The position numbers were made by a program, and so were the translations under genes. A stretch of DNA of 24,502 nt from Clostridia bacterium. Lineage in GTDB: Bacteria; Bacillota; Clostridia; Christensenellales; HGM11417. The notes beneath the pieces are model-generated. The model searched no databases, was not told the origin of the DNA, and worked only from the letters and a program-made list of their open reading frames with translations. The stretch covers positions 1-24,502 of the forward strand of contig JAFQWR010000173.1 in NCBI GenBank assembly GCA_017407365.1, given 5' to 3'. The number at the start of each line of letters is the position of its first letter. Positions within the stretch are counted from its first letter, which is position 1. Of the stretch, positions 14,783 through 23,940 are shown piece by piece.

Positions 14783-17440
14783 ATGAAAGGAAAAAGAATC
14801 ACTGTTATTTCGGCATTGATTTTTCTGCTTCTTGCCGTCTGGTGCCTGCCTGCGGCAGAACTTGGCGAAAGGGGAGCAGAGGAGCTTGCCGAGGCGCTTG
14901 CGGCCTCTCCCTTTGCTTCGGCGCAAGCTATGAGCGGTAGTGGCTTAAAGGACGCCTCCGTTGTGGGTGTGGATAGGGAAAAATTCTTAAACGAATGCCT
15001 GTATCCCTGCGTGAGTGACGAAGATGCAGACCACGTAATTGACGTTACGCACTTTACCTACAACGGCGTTACCTATTCTGCTATGGGCTCAGACGGCAAA
15101 AATGACATCGTGCCCGTGCAGATGGCAATTGAATACGCAAAGAGCCTGCCCGGGGAGGACGTCAAAAAAATCAAGCTGCCGGGTGGCAATCTCGATTTTA
15201 TCGAGGGCGGCAACCCCGTTGAGGGGCGTGTTGCAATTGCGATTTACAACGCAAAGAACATTCAGATTGAGGGGCAGGATACCACCCTTTACCTGCACGG
15301 CGAAATGAACACCCTGTGGATTCACGAATCGGAGGATATCCGTATGCAGGGTGTGAACATCGATTGGAGCAGAACGCCCTACTCGATGGCAAAGGTGGTA
15401 AGCTGTGATACCGAAAAGCGCACGGTTAAGGTGCGTGTAAACAGCGGCTACCCCATCGACGAATACGTGATTATCCGTCAGTATCTGGAATATTCTGCCG
15501 ATGGCTCGGTGCGCGCCAACGCAAACCTGCTGTACGAGAGCGATATTCAGAGCGTTTACGTAGACGGTCAGACGGTTACCTTAACCTTCACCAAGGCAAT
15601 CAACTTTGTGCCCAAGGATACCCCCGTGGTGCTTGCGCATTACAGCTACGATTTTGAATCCATCGGTATCAGAAACAGCAAAAACGTGTATTTTGAGGAC
15701 GTGGACAGCTGGTCCTCTGCGGGCTTCGTGGTAGAGGGCAAATACAGCGAGAACCTGTATTTCAACCGCTTTGACATCGAGCGCCGCCCCGGCACCGACC
15801 GCCTGTATACGGGCACGAGTGACGGCATTCACACCAACGAGTGCTTTGGCGATATCAGAATCACCAACTCGCTGATGGAAAACTCCCACGACGACTGCAT
15901 CAACATCTGCGGCATCTATATGGGTCTGACCTCCATCAACAAGTCGGAAAAAACGCTTGCCATCAACTCCATCACGGCAGACTTCCCCCCAAGAGAGGGT
16001 GACGAAATTGAAATTTACAACAAAATCACCTTTGAATACGTGGGCAACCTCAAAATCACCTCCATTGAGCGTGTGGCAAACGGCAAGTATACCGCCACCT
16101 ACACGGGTGACGACAGCTTTGAGTTTACGGGTGACGAGATTTTCTGCGATGCAACCCGTACCGCTAAGGTAAAAATCTCGAACTGTATCTTCCGCAACAA
16201 GCGCAACCGCGGCATCATCGTGCAGTTCCGTGATTCCGAAATCTCCAACTGCGCATTCGTGAACATCTGCCACGGCTCAATTATGATTTACACGGTAGCA
16301 GGCGGCTTCAACGAGTCGCTTCCCTCCCGCAACAACGTCATCAAAAACTGCAAGTTCATCAACAACAACTCGTTGCACGGCTTAGACGGCGACATTCACG
16401 CAACGGCGTACGTGTTCAGCCAGTGGCCCGCAGGCGACGTTTATGTGTACTCTGACTGGACGATCGAAAACAACTTCTTTGCAAATACCGCAAGGGGTGC
16501 TATGTACCTGAGCAATTTTAAGGATTCCGTCATCAGAAACAACCTGTTTTATAATATGGCGTTAGACAGCAACAATCAGGGGCAGTATAACTGTGCGGTT
16601 GCGCTGATCAACACCACCAACGTCACCGTGGAAAACAACCACAATATCAACAGTGCAAACGACTCCTTCAAGGGTATCTTTATGGATGCAAGCGGCACGT
16701 TAGAGGACGCTACGCATATTTCGGGCAACACCGGTTATATGGATAGCTCCGTTATCGTTTCGGCACCTGCGGTAACCTACGAGGTGGGCAGAATCGGCTT
16801 TGACGTAACCGTAGACGGCAATCTTTCGGATTGGACGGGCGGTACGGAAATTGAGATGCAGGCAATTTCTGACGTTCAGGGCGGCGACGTTACAAACGAC
16901 CTTGCCCGTAAGGAGCATTTCAACGTCAACTACCTCAAGGTTGGCTACACCGACGAGGGCATTTACTTCGCATTTGACGTATTGGATGACGAGATGATCT
17001 GGCTGAATACCGAATGGTTTACGGTAGACTACGTAGAGGTCTTCCTTTCCACCAATACCTCCTCTAAAAACCCGATGTCTGCGGTGAAGGTGGATAGCGA
17101 CTATACCTGCCTGCAATACGCCATGGTATCGGATGAGCAGGGCGGCGGCAGAATTATCGTTGACCGCACCGGCGAGGACGTTTTAACCAGCGCCAATAAG
17201 CCCGTTACAAAGATTAAAATCAAGCCCGACGAGCGTGGCTACTTCGGTGAGGGCTTCATTCCCTGGGCTATGACCGAAAACCTGCTTGCGGCAAGGGAAG
17301 AGGGCGCAGAGCTTGCTCTTACCTTTGTATTCAGTGATATTGCTACCGACCGCTTGCGTGCACAGGCTTCCACCGCAACGCATCCCGTTGAAAGCAACAA
17401 GTACGTACCCTTGCGTATGTCTAAATTCAGATTTGTATGA
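14783..17440 (+). CDS. Secreted GH110-like beta-helix protein with sugar-binding-like C-terminus
   Basis: An 885-residue secreted protein. A signal peptide covers about 1-25 (MKGKRITVISALIFLLLAVW) with no lipobox. Residues about 85-660 form a right-handed parallel beta-helix rich in N-ladder turns (RNNLFYN, VENNHNI). Segments VNIDWSRTPYSMAKVV (about 191-206), TSDGIHTNECFGDIRI (345-360) and HDDCINICGIY (369-379) recall the arrangement in GH110 alpha-1,3-galactosidases; D347, D370 and D371 would be candidate catalytic acids. From about 672 (VDGNLSDW) to the end lies a CBM9/DOMON-like beta-sandwich. The ATG at 14783 is preferred over one 12 bases upstream because GGAGG falls between them. It is 19 bases after the binding-protein gene. 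A polysaccharide lyase or other beta-helix hydrolase remains possible. Confidence 0.65.
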   Translation: MKGKRITVISALIFLLLAVWCLPAAELGERGAEELAEALAASPFASAQAMSGSGLKDASVVGVDREKFLNECLYPCVSDEDADHVIDVTHFTYNGVTYSAMGSDGKNDIVPVQMAIEYAKSLPGEDVKKIKLPGGNLDFIEGGNPVEGRVAIAIYNAKNIQIEGQDTTLYLHGEMNTLWIHESEDIRMQGVNIDWSRTPYSMAKVVSCDTEKRTVKVRVNSGYPIDEYVIIRQYLEYSADGSVRANANLLYESDIQSVYVDGQTVTLTFTKAINFVPKDTPVVLAHYSYDFESIGIRNSKNVYFEDVDSWSSAGFVVEGKYSENLYFNRFDIERRPGTDRLYTGTSDGIHTNECFGDIRITNSLMENSHDDCINICGIYMGLTSINKSEKTLAINSITADFPPREGDEIEIYNKITFEYVGNLKITSIERVANGKYTATYTGDDSFEFTGDEIFCDATRTAKVKISNCIFRNKRNRGIIVQFRDSEISNCAFVNICHGSIMIYTVAGGFNESLPSRNNVIKNCKFINNNSLHGLDGDIHATAYVFSQWPAGDVYVYSDWTIENNFFANTARGAMYLSNFKDSVIRNNLFYNMALDSNNQGQYNCAVALINTTNVTVENNHNINSANDSFKGIFMDASGTLEDATHISGNTGYMDSSVIVSAPAVTYEVGRIGFDVTVDGNLSDWTGGTEIEMQAISDVQGGDVTNDLARKEHFNVNYLKVGYTDEGIYFAFDVLDDEMIWLNTEWFTVDYVEVFLSTNTSSKNPMSAVKVDSDYTCLQYAMVSDEQGGGRIIVDRTGEDVLTSANKPVTKIKIKPDERGYFGEGFIPWAMTENLLAAREEGAELALTFVFSDIATDRLRAQASTATHPVESNKYVPLRMSKFRFV

Positions 17441-17448
17441 GGTGCTGT

Positions 17449-19560
17449 ATGAAGAAAATATTTGCATTACTTCTTTCGGTGCTGCTGCTTTTTGGTTGCT
17501 TTGCCTGCAATCAGCCCAAGCCTCCCGTAGGCCCGGGCGATGACCCCAATACTCCCGACGATCCCACTCCCCCGCAGGGCGACCTCACGCACGAGCAGAT
17601 TGCAGATAACCTGTTAGACGACAGCTTCCTTTACGGTGAGCCGCAGGGCAGCGGCTCGTTGGGAAGCGTAACTCCCACTGATACCGATTGGCAAAACCAT
17701 ACGGACCGTATGAAGAGATTGGAGGTCGGTGACGAGGTGGTAGAGGATTTCTCGGCAGAAAGCCTCTACGAAATGGCGTACTACCCCATTGCAAACAGCG
17801 CCACCTTCTATTGGGGAGAAACGGAGGAGGAGCAGGTTTTTGCCGGCAAGCGCTCCGTTGTTATGGTCAGCAATGAGGTTGGCGGCGACAACGACTTCAT
17901 CTATCTGAAGGGCTCTCCCCTGATTCAGGGCGCACGCTATAAGGTGCGTGTAACCTTAAAAATTCTTACCACCCGTAAGGCATTCCACTTCTGTCAGCTC
18001 GTCAACCACGAGGGCGTGCGCGAAATGTTCAGTATGTCGGGCACCACCTCGGGCACAATTGTCACAAGAGAGCACGAGTTTACCGCACTCAGCAGCAACG
18101 CATACTTTGCGCTTCTGGTAGAGCAGGGTGCCCCCGGTGACAAGGTCGCTCTGGGTGAAATTGCACTCACCAGGCTGGACGCCTCTCCCTATGCATCCAG
18201 CGTAACCGTTTCGGGCGAAAGCCCCTCGTACAGCGTAGCCTACACCTATTTTGACAACGAAAACGACCGTCAGACGGGCGTGGAATACAACTGGGTGGCG
18301 GCACTCGACCGTAAGGGCCTTGGCAAAACGAGCCTTGGTGTGACCGATAAGGAAATCACGCTGACCCCTGCTATGCTGAGTAAGTACGCAGGCTGGTACG
18401 TAGGCGCAGAGGTCAAGGTGAAAAACAACGGCGCGGCAGGTGCAGAGGGCGGCTTTGTGGCAGGCTATGCGGCAGAGCCTCTGCCCGGCGAGCAGAAGAT
18501 TCCCGTGGAGGAAGACTTTGACGAAACGGGCTCCACCACCAAGCTGAAGAGCGTGGGTGATTTCTACCGTGAAAACTTTGCGGAAATGGCATTCGGCGTG
18601 CAGTTTGACGCCGCATGGGGCTCGCTGACCTCGAAATCCTTAGAGGCAAACGCTCTTTCCATTGCAGGATATTCCGCATTCATCAACTACTCGGATGCGG
18701 CAAATCGCCCCACAATGATCATTGCAGGCCTTAGCTTTGCTCCCGTCACCACCTACGAGGTAAAATACGACCTTAAAATTCTTTCGGACGTGAAGCCTAC
18801 ACGTGCAGGCTTCGAGTTCCAGTACGGCGGACTCCCCGCAGTGTTTGTAAATTTAAGCGATTGTCCCGAAAGCAACGGCGTATACAGCGTAACACTGCAA
18901 TTTACCACGCTCAGTCAGTTTGATATGTCGGCACGCCCCATCTTCTATCTGGATAACGTGGCAGGCGTAAACGAGCAGGTTTCCTTTGCGCTCGATAACC
19001 TCGAAATCAGGGCGGTGAGCGCGCAGACCGTGGTAGATGGCAAGGAAACGTTCAGCGAGGAGGGCACCAAAAACGCCCTCACCGCTGTGGGTGACACCTT
19101 TAAGGAAAACTTCGGCACGGCAAACAGCGGCGTCACTTACGATGCAAGCTGGGGCTCGCTGACCGGCTGGGACATCGCCGCAACGGAAAACACCTTCGAC
19201 GGCAAGGCGCTTCTTATGAACTATTCCGACGCGGCAAACCGCCCTGCGGCAATCATCAAGGGGCTTACGTATGCGCCCAATGCAACCTACACCTTAAGCT
19301 TTTCGTACAAGGCAATCTCTGAGGTGAAGCCTGAGGAAATCTGTATGGAGCTGCAATACATCAACGTGTTTGTTTCTGCAAGATTAAGCAGCTTCACGCA
19401 GGATGAAAACGGTGTGGTAAGCGTAACGCTCACCTTTATTACCCCTGCAGAGGTTCCTGCGGATACGCCCCTTCTTATCTATGCGCAGAATTTACCAAGC
19501 GGCGGCGCTGTGTGCTATGCGATTGACAATATCGCAATCACCTTAACCAAGTTAAATTAA
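17449..19560 (+). CDS. Large lipoprotein with three repeated beta-sandwich-like modules
   Basis: A 703-residue predicted lipoprotein. The signal peptide ends in LLFGCFAC, so C16 or C20 may be lipidated. A Pro/Asp-rich linker (about 23-50) follows. Three related modules lie at about 90-243, 353-525 and 529-703, with an Ig-like domain at about 244-345. Modules 2 and 3 open with E-x-G-(S/T)-x-x-x-L-x-x-VG-x-x-(F/Y)-x-ENF and end with a D-N-(L/I) strand (ALDNLEI, AIDNIAI), as in carbohydrate-binding jelly rolls; module 1 is more diverged (VGDEVVEDFSAE). I do not recognise a named family. The ATG at 17449 follows GAGGTG; an upstream ATG at 17437 overlaps the previous stop and lacks a site. Presumed role: surface binding of the target polysaccharide. 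Confidence 0.7.
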   Translation: MKKIFALLLSVLLLFGCFACNQPKPPVGPGDDPNTPDDPTPPQGDLTHEQIADNLLDDSFLYGEPQGSGSLGSVTPTDTDWQNHTDRMKRLEVGDEVVEDFSAESLYEMAYYPIANSATFYWGETEEEQVFAGKRSVVMVSNEVGGDNDFIYLKGSPLIQGARYKVRVTLKILTTRKAFHFCQLVNHEGVREMFSMSGTTSGTIVTREHEFTALSSNAYFALLVEQGAPGDKVALGEIALTRLDASPYASSVTVSGESPSYSVAYTYFDNENDRQTGVEYNWVAALDRKGLGKTSLGVTDKEITLTPAMLSKYAGWYVGAEVKVKNNGAAGAEGGFVAGYAAEPLPGEQKIPVEEDFDETGSTTKLKSVGDFYRENFAEMAFGVQFDAAWGSLTSKSLEANALSIAGYSAFINYSDAANRPTMIIAGLSFAPVTTYEVKYDLKILSDVKPTRAGFEFQYGGLPAVFVNLSDCPESNGVYSVTLQFTTLSQFDMSARPIFYLDNVAGVNEQVSFALDNLEIRAVSAQTVVDGKETFSEEGTKNALTAVGDTFKENFGTANSGVTYDASWGSLTGWDIAATENTFDGKALLMNYSDAANRPAAIIKGLTYAPNATYTLSFSYKAISEVKPEEICMELQYINVFVSARLSSFTQDENGVVSVTLTFITPAEVPADTPLLIYAQNLPSGGAVCYAIDNIAITLTKLN

Positions 19561-19583
19561 AATTAAGATAGGAGGATATCTTG

Positions 19584-22388
19584 ATGAAAAAAATAGCATT
19601 GGCACTTTTGTGTGTTCTTGTGGCTTTGAGCGCATTTGCGTGCGTCATTCCCGCCGACAAGCCCACACTCACCGACATCTCCTGCACCTTCGAGCAGGGG
19701 GAGAGGGCGGTTTACACCTCCGATACGGTAGATAGCTTAAAAGAAGCTCTCACCGTTACGGCAAGCTATTCGGACGGCACGAGTGAGGCTGTTACCGAAT
19801 ACACCTTAACGGGTGAGCTGACCGCAGGCGAGGCTACCGTTACCGTGACCTATATGGATAAGACCGCTACCTTTACGGTAAACGTAACCGAGGTTGCAGC
19901 AGCCTACATCGAGGCTGAGTTCGACAAGGGCGAAAACGTGATTTACACCTCTACCGCAATCGAAGCGTTAAAGGAATATCTCACCGTTACCGTATTCTAC
20001 AACAACGGCACCTCTGAGGTTACCCAGAACTACACCTTAACGGGCGAAATGGCAGAGGGCAACACCGCCTTCACCGTTTCTGCGGCAGGAAAAACGGCTA
20101 CCTTCTCTACCCGTGTAGAGGGCGTTTACACCACTGCAATCGAGGTTGCAGCAGCAGAGGGCAACCTCGACGTGATGGCGTCTATAGAGGAAATCCGCGC
20201 ACTGCTTACCGTCACCGCCATCAAAAACGACGGCACCTCTGAGGTTACTGAAGCGTACACCTTAACGGGTAGCGTTCAGGCAGGCGAAAGCACCTTTACT
20301 GTTGCATACGATATGTGCGAGGCTACCGTAGCACTCCGCTTTGCGGCTACGGCAGAGGAGCTGAGCGAAGAGGGCAGTATGCGTACGCCCAAAAACGTAG
20401 GCGATAAGTTTATCGAAAACTTTGCCGAGGCAAACGAGGGCATGGCTTACGAAATCGGCTACGGCAACGAGCAGAGCTTTGCCATCAAGTGCGATTCAAG
20501 CGCCATCAACGGCTACGGCTTCTACGTAACCTACGGCGAGCCCGACCGCTCGGTAATCATTATGGGCAACCTCGGACTTACCGCAGGCTGTTCCTACACC
20601 GTAAGCTTCGATTTCAAGAGCTTCGGCGCAAGCACCATCGACGAGCTGGGCGTGGAAATTCAGTTTGCAAACATCTGGACGAGCAGATGGATTTCCGAAT
20701 TCCCCAACGAAAACGGCGTATATCATTGCTCCTACAACTTCAGCCTGCCCAAGCCCCTTTCGGCTGACGCACGTATGCTGATTTATGCACCCCGTCACTT
20801 CGAGGGTCAGGTTCAGTACGTGGTGGATAACTTCGTGTTAGAGCTCACCCAGCTGCCTCCCGTGGACGTATACCCCGAAACGGGCTCCACCACTGCTCTT
20901 TCCGCAGTGGGCGATAAGTACGTAGAAAACTTTGCAGAAATCCCCGAGGGCATCGTTTACGACTGCGCATGGGGCAACAACCAGGAATTCAACCGCAACT
21001 ACTCGGGCGAGGGCGCCATCGACGGCAACGCGCTCTATGTAAAATATTCGGGAGAGGGCCGCTCTGCCGTTATCGTGGACGGCTTGAAGCTGAAAGCAAA
21101 CTACGGCTACAAGGTAACCTTTGCATTCAAGGTGCTTTCGCAGACCGTGCCCGCTGAAATCGGCGTAGAGGTTCAGTACGGCAACGTGTGGGCAAGCACG
21201 CTCGTAAATAACTGTGCTTGCGAGGACGGTGTTTATACGGTGGAAATTTCCTTCAACACCCTAGAAGGCATGAACGAAAACGATGCGCGTATCTTAATTT
21301 ACTGCCCCCGTCCCGCAGAGCAGACGGCAGAAATCGTCTACCTCATCGATAACCTCACCGTAGCGGTTACCCGTGCAGGCAACGAGGAGAGCAAGCTCAC
21401 CGACATCGATGAAACGGGCTCGGTGAAGGATCTAAGCGAGGTTGGCGCATTCTATAAGGAAAACTTTAGCGACATCGTAAAGGGCGACGGCAACTTCGAC
21501 GGCTTTTACGGCACCACCTCCGATTGGGGTATCACCACCGAGGATGCAATTGCAGGCTCCTCCTACTACATCAACTACACCAACTCCAACGACCGCGGCT
21601 GTATGCTGATTTACGGCATCACCTTAAAGAAGGGCAACAGCTATACCTTCGCCTGCGATATGAAGTACGGCAGCACCTCCACCGCGGCAGTGGTAGACGT
21701 AGAGGCGGCAGGCGGCGTACACAGCCAGTATCTCAGCCACTTTAAGGTTGTAGAGGGCGTTTACAAGGTAGAGGTAACCTTTGTTGCCGGTCAGGATTCC
21801 AACGGCACCATCTTCTTCCGTCTTGCAAACTTCGGTCCCAATGCGGCAGTCAAGATGGTAGTGGATAACGTTTGCATCACCTGCAACGTCGGCGACATCG
21901 ACGAAAGCGGCTCGGTGAAGGACCTCACCGTGGCGGGCGCAAGCTATAAGGAAAACTTCTCTGACATCGTAAAGGGTGACGGCAGCTTCGACGGCTACTA
22001 CGGCACCACCACCGATTGGGGTATCCGTGAAAGCGGCATTTCGGGTGCAACCTACTACCTCAACTACTCCAACTCCAACGACCGCGGCTGTATGCTGATT
22101 TACGGCATCAAGTTAAAGAAGGGCAACACCTACACCTTCGCTTGCGATATGAAGTACACGAGCGAATCTGAGGCTGCTGTTGCAGACCTCGAGGCGGCAG
22201 GCGCTGTGCACAGCCAGTATATCAGCCACTTTGCAAAGGTTGGCGACGTATACCGTGTTTCCATCACCTTTGTTGCAGGTCAGGATACCGAAAGCACCAT
22301 CTTCTTCCGTCTTGCAAACTTTGGCCCTAACGCTCAGGTAGAGCTTCTTGTGGATAACGTTTGCATCACCTGCGACGCAGCTGCATAA
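19584..22388 (+). CDS. Large lipoprotein with three Ig-like domains and four repeated modules
   Basis: A 934-residue predicted lipoprotein, signal MKKIALALLCVLVALSAFAC with C20 as likely lipid site. Three bacterial Ig-like repeats (about 27-107, 108-183, 184-258) share LTVTA..(S/N)(D/N)GTSE ... YTLTG. Four modules follow at about 256-428, 427-605, 606-769 and 770-934, each opening with the E-(T/E)-G-S ... VG ... Y-x-ENF(A/S) signature seen in the preceding protein and ending VDN or IDN. The last two are about 75% identical by eye, a recent duplication. ATG at 19584 is chosen over an adjacent TTG; GGAGG lies eight bases upstream. It is the last gene of the operon, before terminators at 22428-22473. 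It probably tethers a polysaccharide-binding array at the cell surface. No catalytic motif is evident. Confidence 0.7.
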   Translation: MKKIALALLCVLVALSAFACVIPADKPTLTDISCTFEQGERAVYTSDTVDSLKEALTVTASYSDGTSEAVTEYTLTGELTAGEATVTVTYMDKTATFTVNVTEVAAAYIEAEFDKGENVIYTSTAIEALKEYLTVTVFYNNGTSEVTQNYTLTGEMAEGNTAFTVSAAGKTATFSTRVEGVYTTAIEVAAAEGNLDVMASIEEIRALLTVTAIKNDGTSEVTEAYTLTGSVQAGESTFTVAYDMCEATVALRFAATAEELSEEGSMRTPKNVGDKFIENFAEANEGMAYEIGYGNEQSFAIKCDSSAINGYGFYVTYGEPDRSVIIMGNLGLTAGCSYTVSFDFKSFGASTIDELGVEIQFANIWTSRWISEFPNENGVYHCSYNFSLPKPLSADARMLIYAPRHFEGQVQYVVDNFVLELTQLPPVDVYPETGSTTALSAVGDKYVENFAEIPEGIVYDCAWGNNQEFNRNYSGEGAIDGNALYVKYSGEGRSAVIVDGLKLKANYGYKVTFAFKVLSQTVPAEIGVEVQYGNVWASTLVNNCACEDGVYTVEISFNTLEGMNENDARILIYCPRPAEQTAEIVYLIDNLTVAVTRAGNEESKLTDIDETGSVKDLSEVGAFYKENFSDIVKGDGNFDGFYGTTSDWGITTEDAIAGSSYYINYTNSNDRGCMLIYGITLKKGNSYTFACDMKYGSTSTAAVVDVEAAGGVHSQYLSHFKVVEGVYKVEVTFVAGQDSNGTIFFRLANFGPNAAVKMVVDNVCITCNVGDIDESGSVKDLTVAGASYKENFSDIVKGDGSFDGYYGTTTDWGIRESGISGATYYLNYSNSNDRGCMLIYGIKLKKGNTYTFACDMKYTSESEAAVADLEAAGAVHSQYISHFAKVGDVYRVSITFVAGQDTESTIFFRLANFGPNAQVELLVDNVCITCDAAA

Positions 22389-22427
22389 GCACTTTGCGTA
22401 AAAGGGCAAGAGGAAATATAAGAGAGT

Positions 22428-22473
22428 AAAAAAAGAGAAGCAGGGCAGATAGCCTTGCTTCTTTTTTGCTTTT
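22428..22473 (+). terminator. Terminator of the polysaccharide-use operon
   Basis: AAAAAAGAGAAGCAGGG pairs with CCTTGCTTCTTTTTT (22453-22467) with two small irregularities, followed by GCTTTT. It sits 40 bases after the last operon stop. Confidence 0.7.
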
Positions 22474-22509
22474 AAGACCCTGTATGCAGGGGGCAGAGGG
22501 GGGATAAAG

Positions 22510-22541
22510 AAGCACCGACAGAAATTGCTCTGTCGGTGCTT
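22510..22541. terminator. Bidirectional terminator between convergent genes
   Basis: AAGCACCGACAG (22510-22521) and CTGTCGGTGCTT (22530-22541) form a perfect 12-bp stem with an eight-base loop. The + side is followed by TT, the - side by CTTTAT. It lies 22 bases beyond the SPFH gene stop, so it mainly serves that gene and backs up the operon terminator. Confidence 0.85.
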
Positions 22542-22563
22542 TTGCCGTATATTGGGTTTTTCG

Positions 22564-23571
22564 TCAGGGTGTGGGAAGAATGACGGATGCGTTGCCGTCG
22601 GTGACTACCACGCCGGGAAGCTCGCCGTTCCATTTTGCAAGGTAGTCGGCGTATTTTAAGTATTCAGAGATGAGGCGGATTTCCTCGGGGGTTTTACCGG
22701 TAAAGTCGATGCTGTATTCCACGCCCGTTACCGTGCCCTCCTCGTTGGTGATCTCCGTTTCTAAGATGTTGAAGCCGAGCATACGTGCAATTTCAATCGA
22801 TTTCAGCTTGATTTCTGCCGCCGCTGCCTCAGCCTCCAGCTTTGCAACCTCAAGCTCCTTTTCTGCATTGACGATAGCCGTTTCCTTTTCGTATTCCGCC
22901 TTCAGCTTTTCCTGCTCTGCAATCATCTTTTCTTCTACCGTCTTTTCAAAGGCGTCGGTAAAGTCGATGTTCGTTAAAACCACGGTGGCAATATTCACGT
23001 AGTATTTGCCGTCGATGGCGTTCTTGATGGTTTCCTCAATCTGCGAGGAGATGGGAGAACGCTTTTCGATGATTTCCATAGCGGAATAGGTGGTGAGGAT
23101 GGATTTTGTGCCGTTTTCCGCTACGCCGCGGATTCGGCTTTCCAGAACGTCAAGTGCGCCGTATTGGTTGGCGATTTCGATGGCAGAGGTAGAATCGATG
23201 TGGTATTGCACCATCATTTCAATCTGCATCGTCTGGGCGTCCTTCGAGTATGCCGCCGTGTTGATTTGCAGATTCTGCACCTTTGCATCGTAAATATCGT
23301 AGGTGTTAAACAGCCAGAAATCAAAATAAGTACCGGCGGTGCGGATGCCCGTTGCCTTACCAAGCGTTTTTACCACGGCAACCTGACCCGCTTCAACCGT
23401 GTGGAAGCTCATGGGTACGATTGCAAGTAAAACAAGTGCAACAAGACCTACGGTAATGCCGATAAGCTTTGTTTTCGATTTGCCCTTCTTTTTTTGCTCC
23501 TTTGCAAAAAGAAGAAAGCCGCCGACGCAGACAACCAGAAGGATTGCGCCGATGATTGAACCAAGTGCCAT
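22564..23571 (-). CDS. SPFH/band-7 (prohibitin-like) membrane protein
   Basis: A 335-residue membrane-anchored SPFH-domain protein. Two N-terminal hydrophobic segments (about 4-23 and 36-54) flank a basic loop (KEQKKKGKSKTK). The SPFH/band-7 domain runs from about 55 (FHTVEAGQVAVVKTLGK) to 220, with FTDAFEKTVEEKMIAEQEKLKAEYEKE starting the long Ala/Glu/Lys-rich coiled coil (about 205-260). The C-terminal 70 residues form a small domain ending VILPTP. Such proteins assemble into membrane microdomain scaffolds; a specific role is not known here. Start ATG is preceded by AAAAGGAGTTC on the - strand. No NfeD or FtsH-type partner is adjacent; it appears to be a single-gene unit. Confidence 0.9.
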   Translation of the reverse strand: MALGSIIGAILLVVCVGGFLLFAKEQKKKGKSKTKLIGITVGLVALVLLAIVPMSFHTVEAGQVAVVKTLGKATGIRTAGTYFDFWLFNTYDIYDAKVQNLQINTAAYSKDAQTMQIEMMVQYHIDSTSAIEIANQYGALDVLESRIRGVAENGTKSILTTYSAMEIIEKRSPISSQIEETIKNAIDGKYYVNIATVVLTNIDFTDAFEKTVEEKMIAEQEKLKAEYEKETAIVNAEKELEVAKLEAEAAAAEIKLKSIEIARMLGFNILETEITNEEGTVTGVEYSIDFTGKTPEEIRLISEYLKYADYLAKWNGELPGVVVTDGNASVILPTP

Positions 23572-23700
23572 AAATGTATAGAACTCCTTTTGCCGAATGT
23601 CCTTCGGACTTACTCATATACAATATAATCCGATTGCATCGCCCTTAAACAGGTTGACGCAATTTTTTGTATGCCGAATGGGAAAACTGCCTTGCTTGGC

Positions 23701-23940
23701 TTGTGCGAAGCAAGAAGGAGGAAATTGGCAGGTAAGGCGATAATGGAAGGAGCAAGGGCGGTTGGGAGAGTGAGGAGTAAGCGGAAGAGGTTAGGGGTAG
23801 ATAAGGTGGTAGAGGATGGGGTAAGGTAAGGGAAGCAAAACGGTAGCAGAGGAGGGGCAAGGGTAGGATGGCAAAGGGTAGGCGGTGAAGAGGCGGAGGA
23901 AGCGGAAAGGGGGGCTTAGGAGAGAGGGGACAGGCGAAAG
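23701..23940 (+). repeat. Purine-biased low-complexity tract
   Basis: By hand count about 194 of 240 bases are purines on the + strand, and very few are C. Recurrent short motifs are GGTAAGG, GGGTAG and GGAGGGG. G-runs are frequent enough for G-quadruplex or triplex structures to be possible. Confidence 0.75.

Noticed and set aside
23590..23660. Promoter of the SPFH gene
   Set aside because: A TATATT on the - strand has no acceptable -35 hexamer at 16-18 bases, so I did not list a site.
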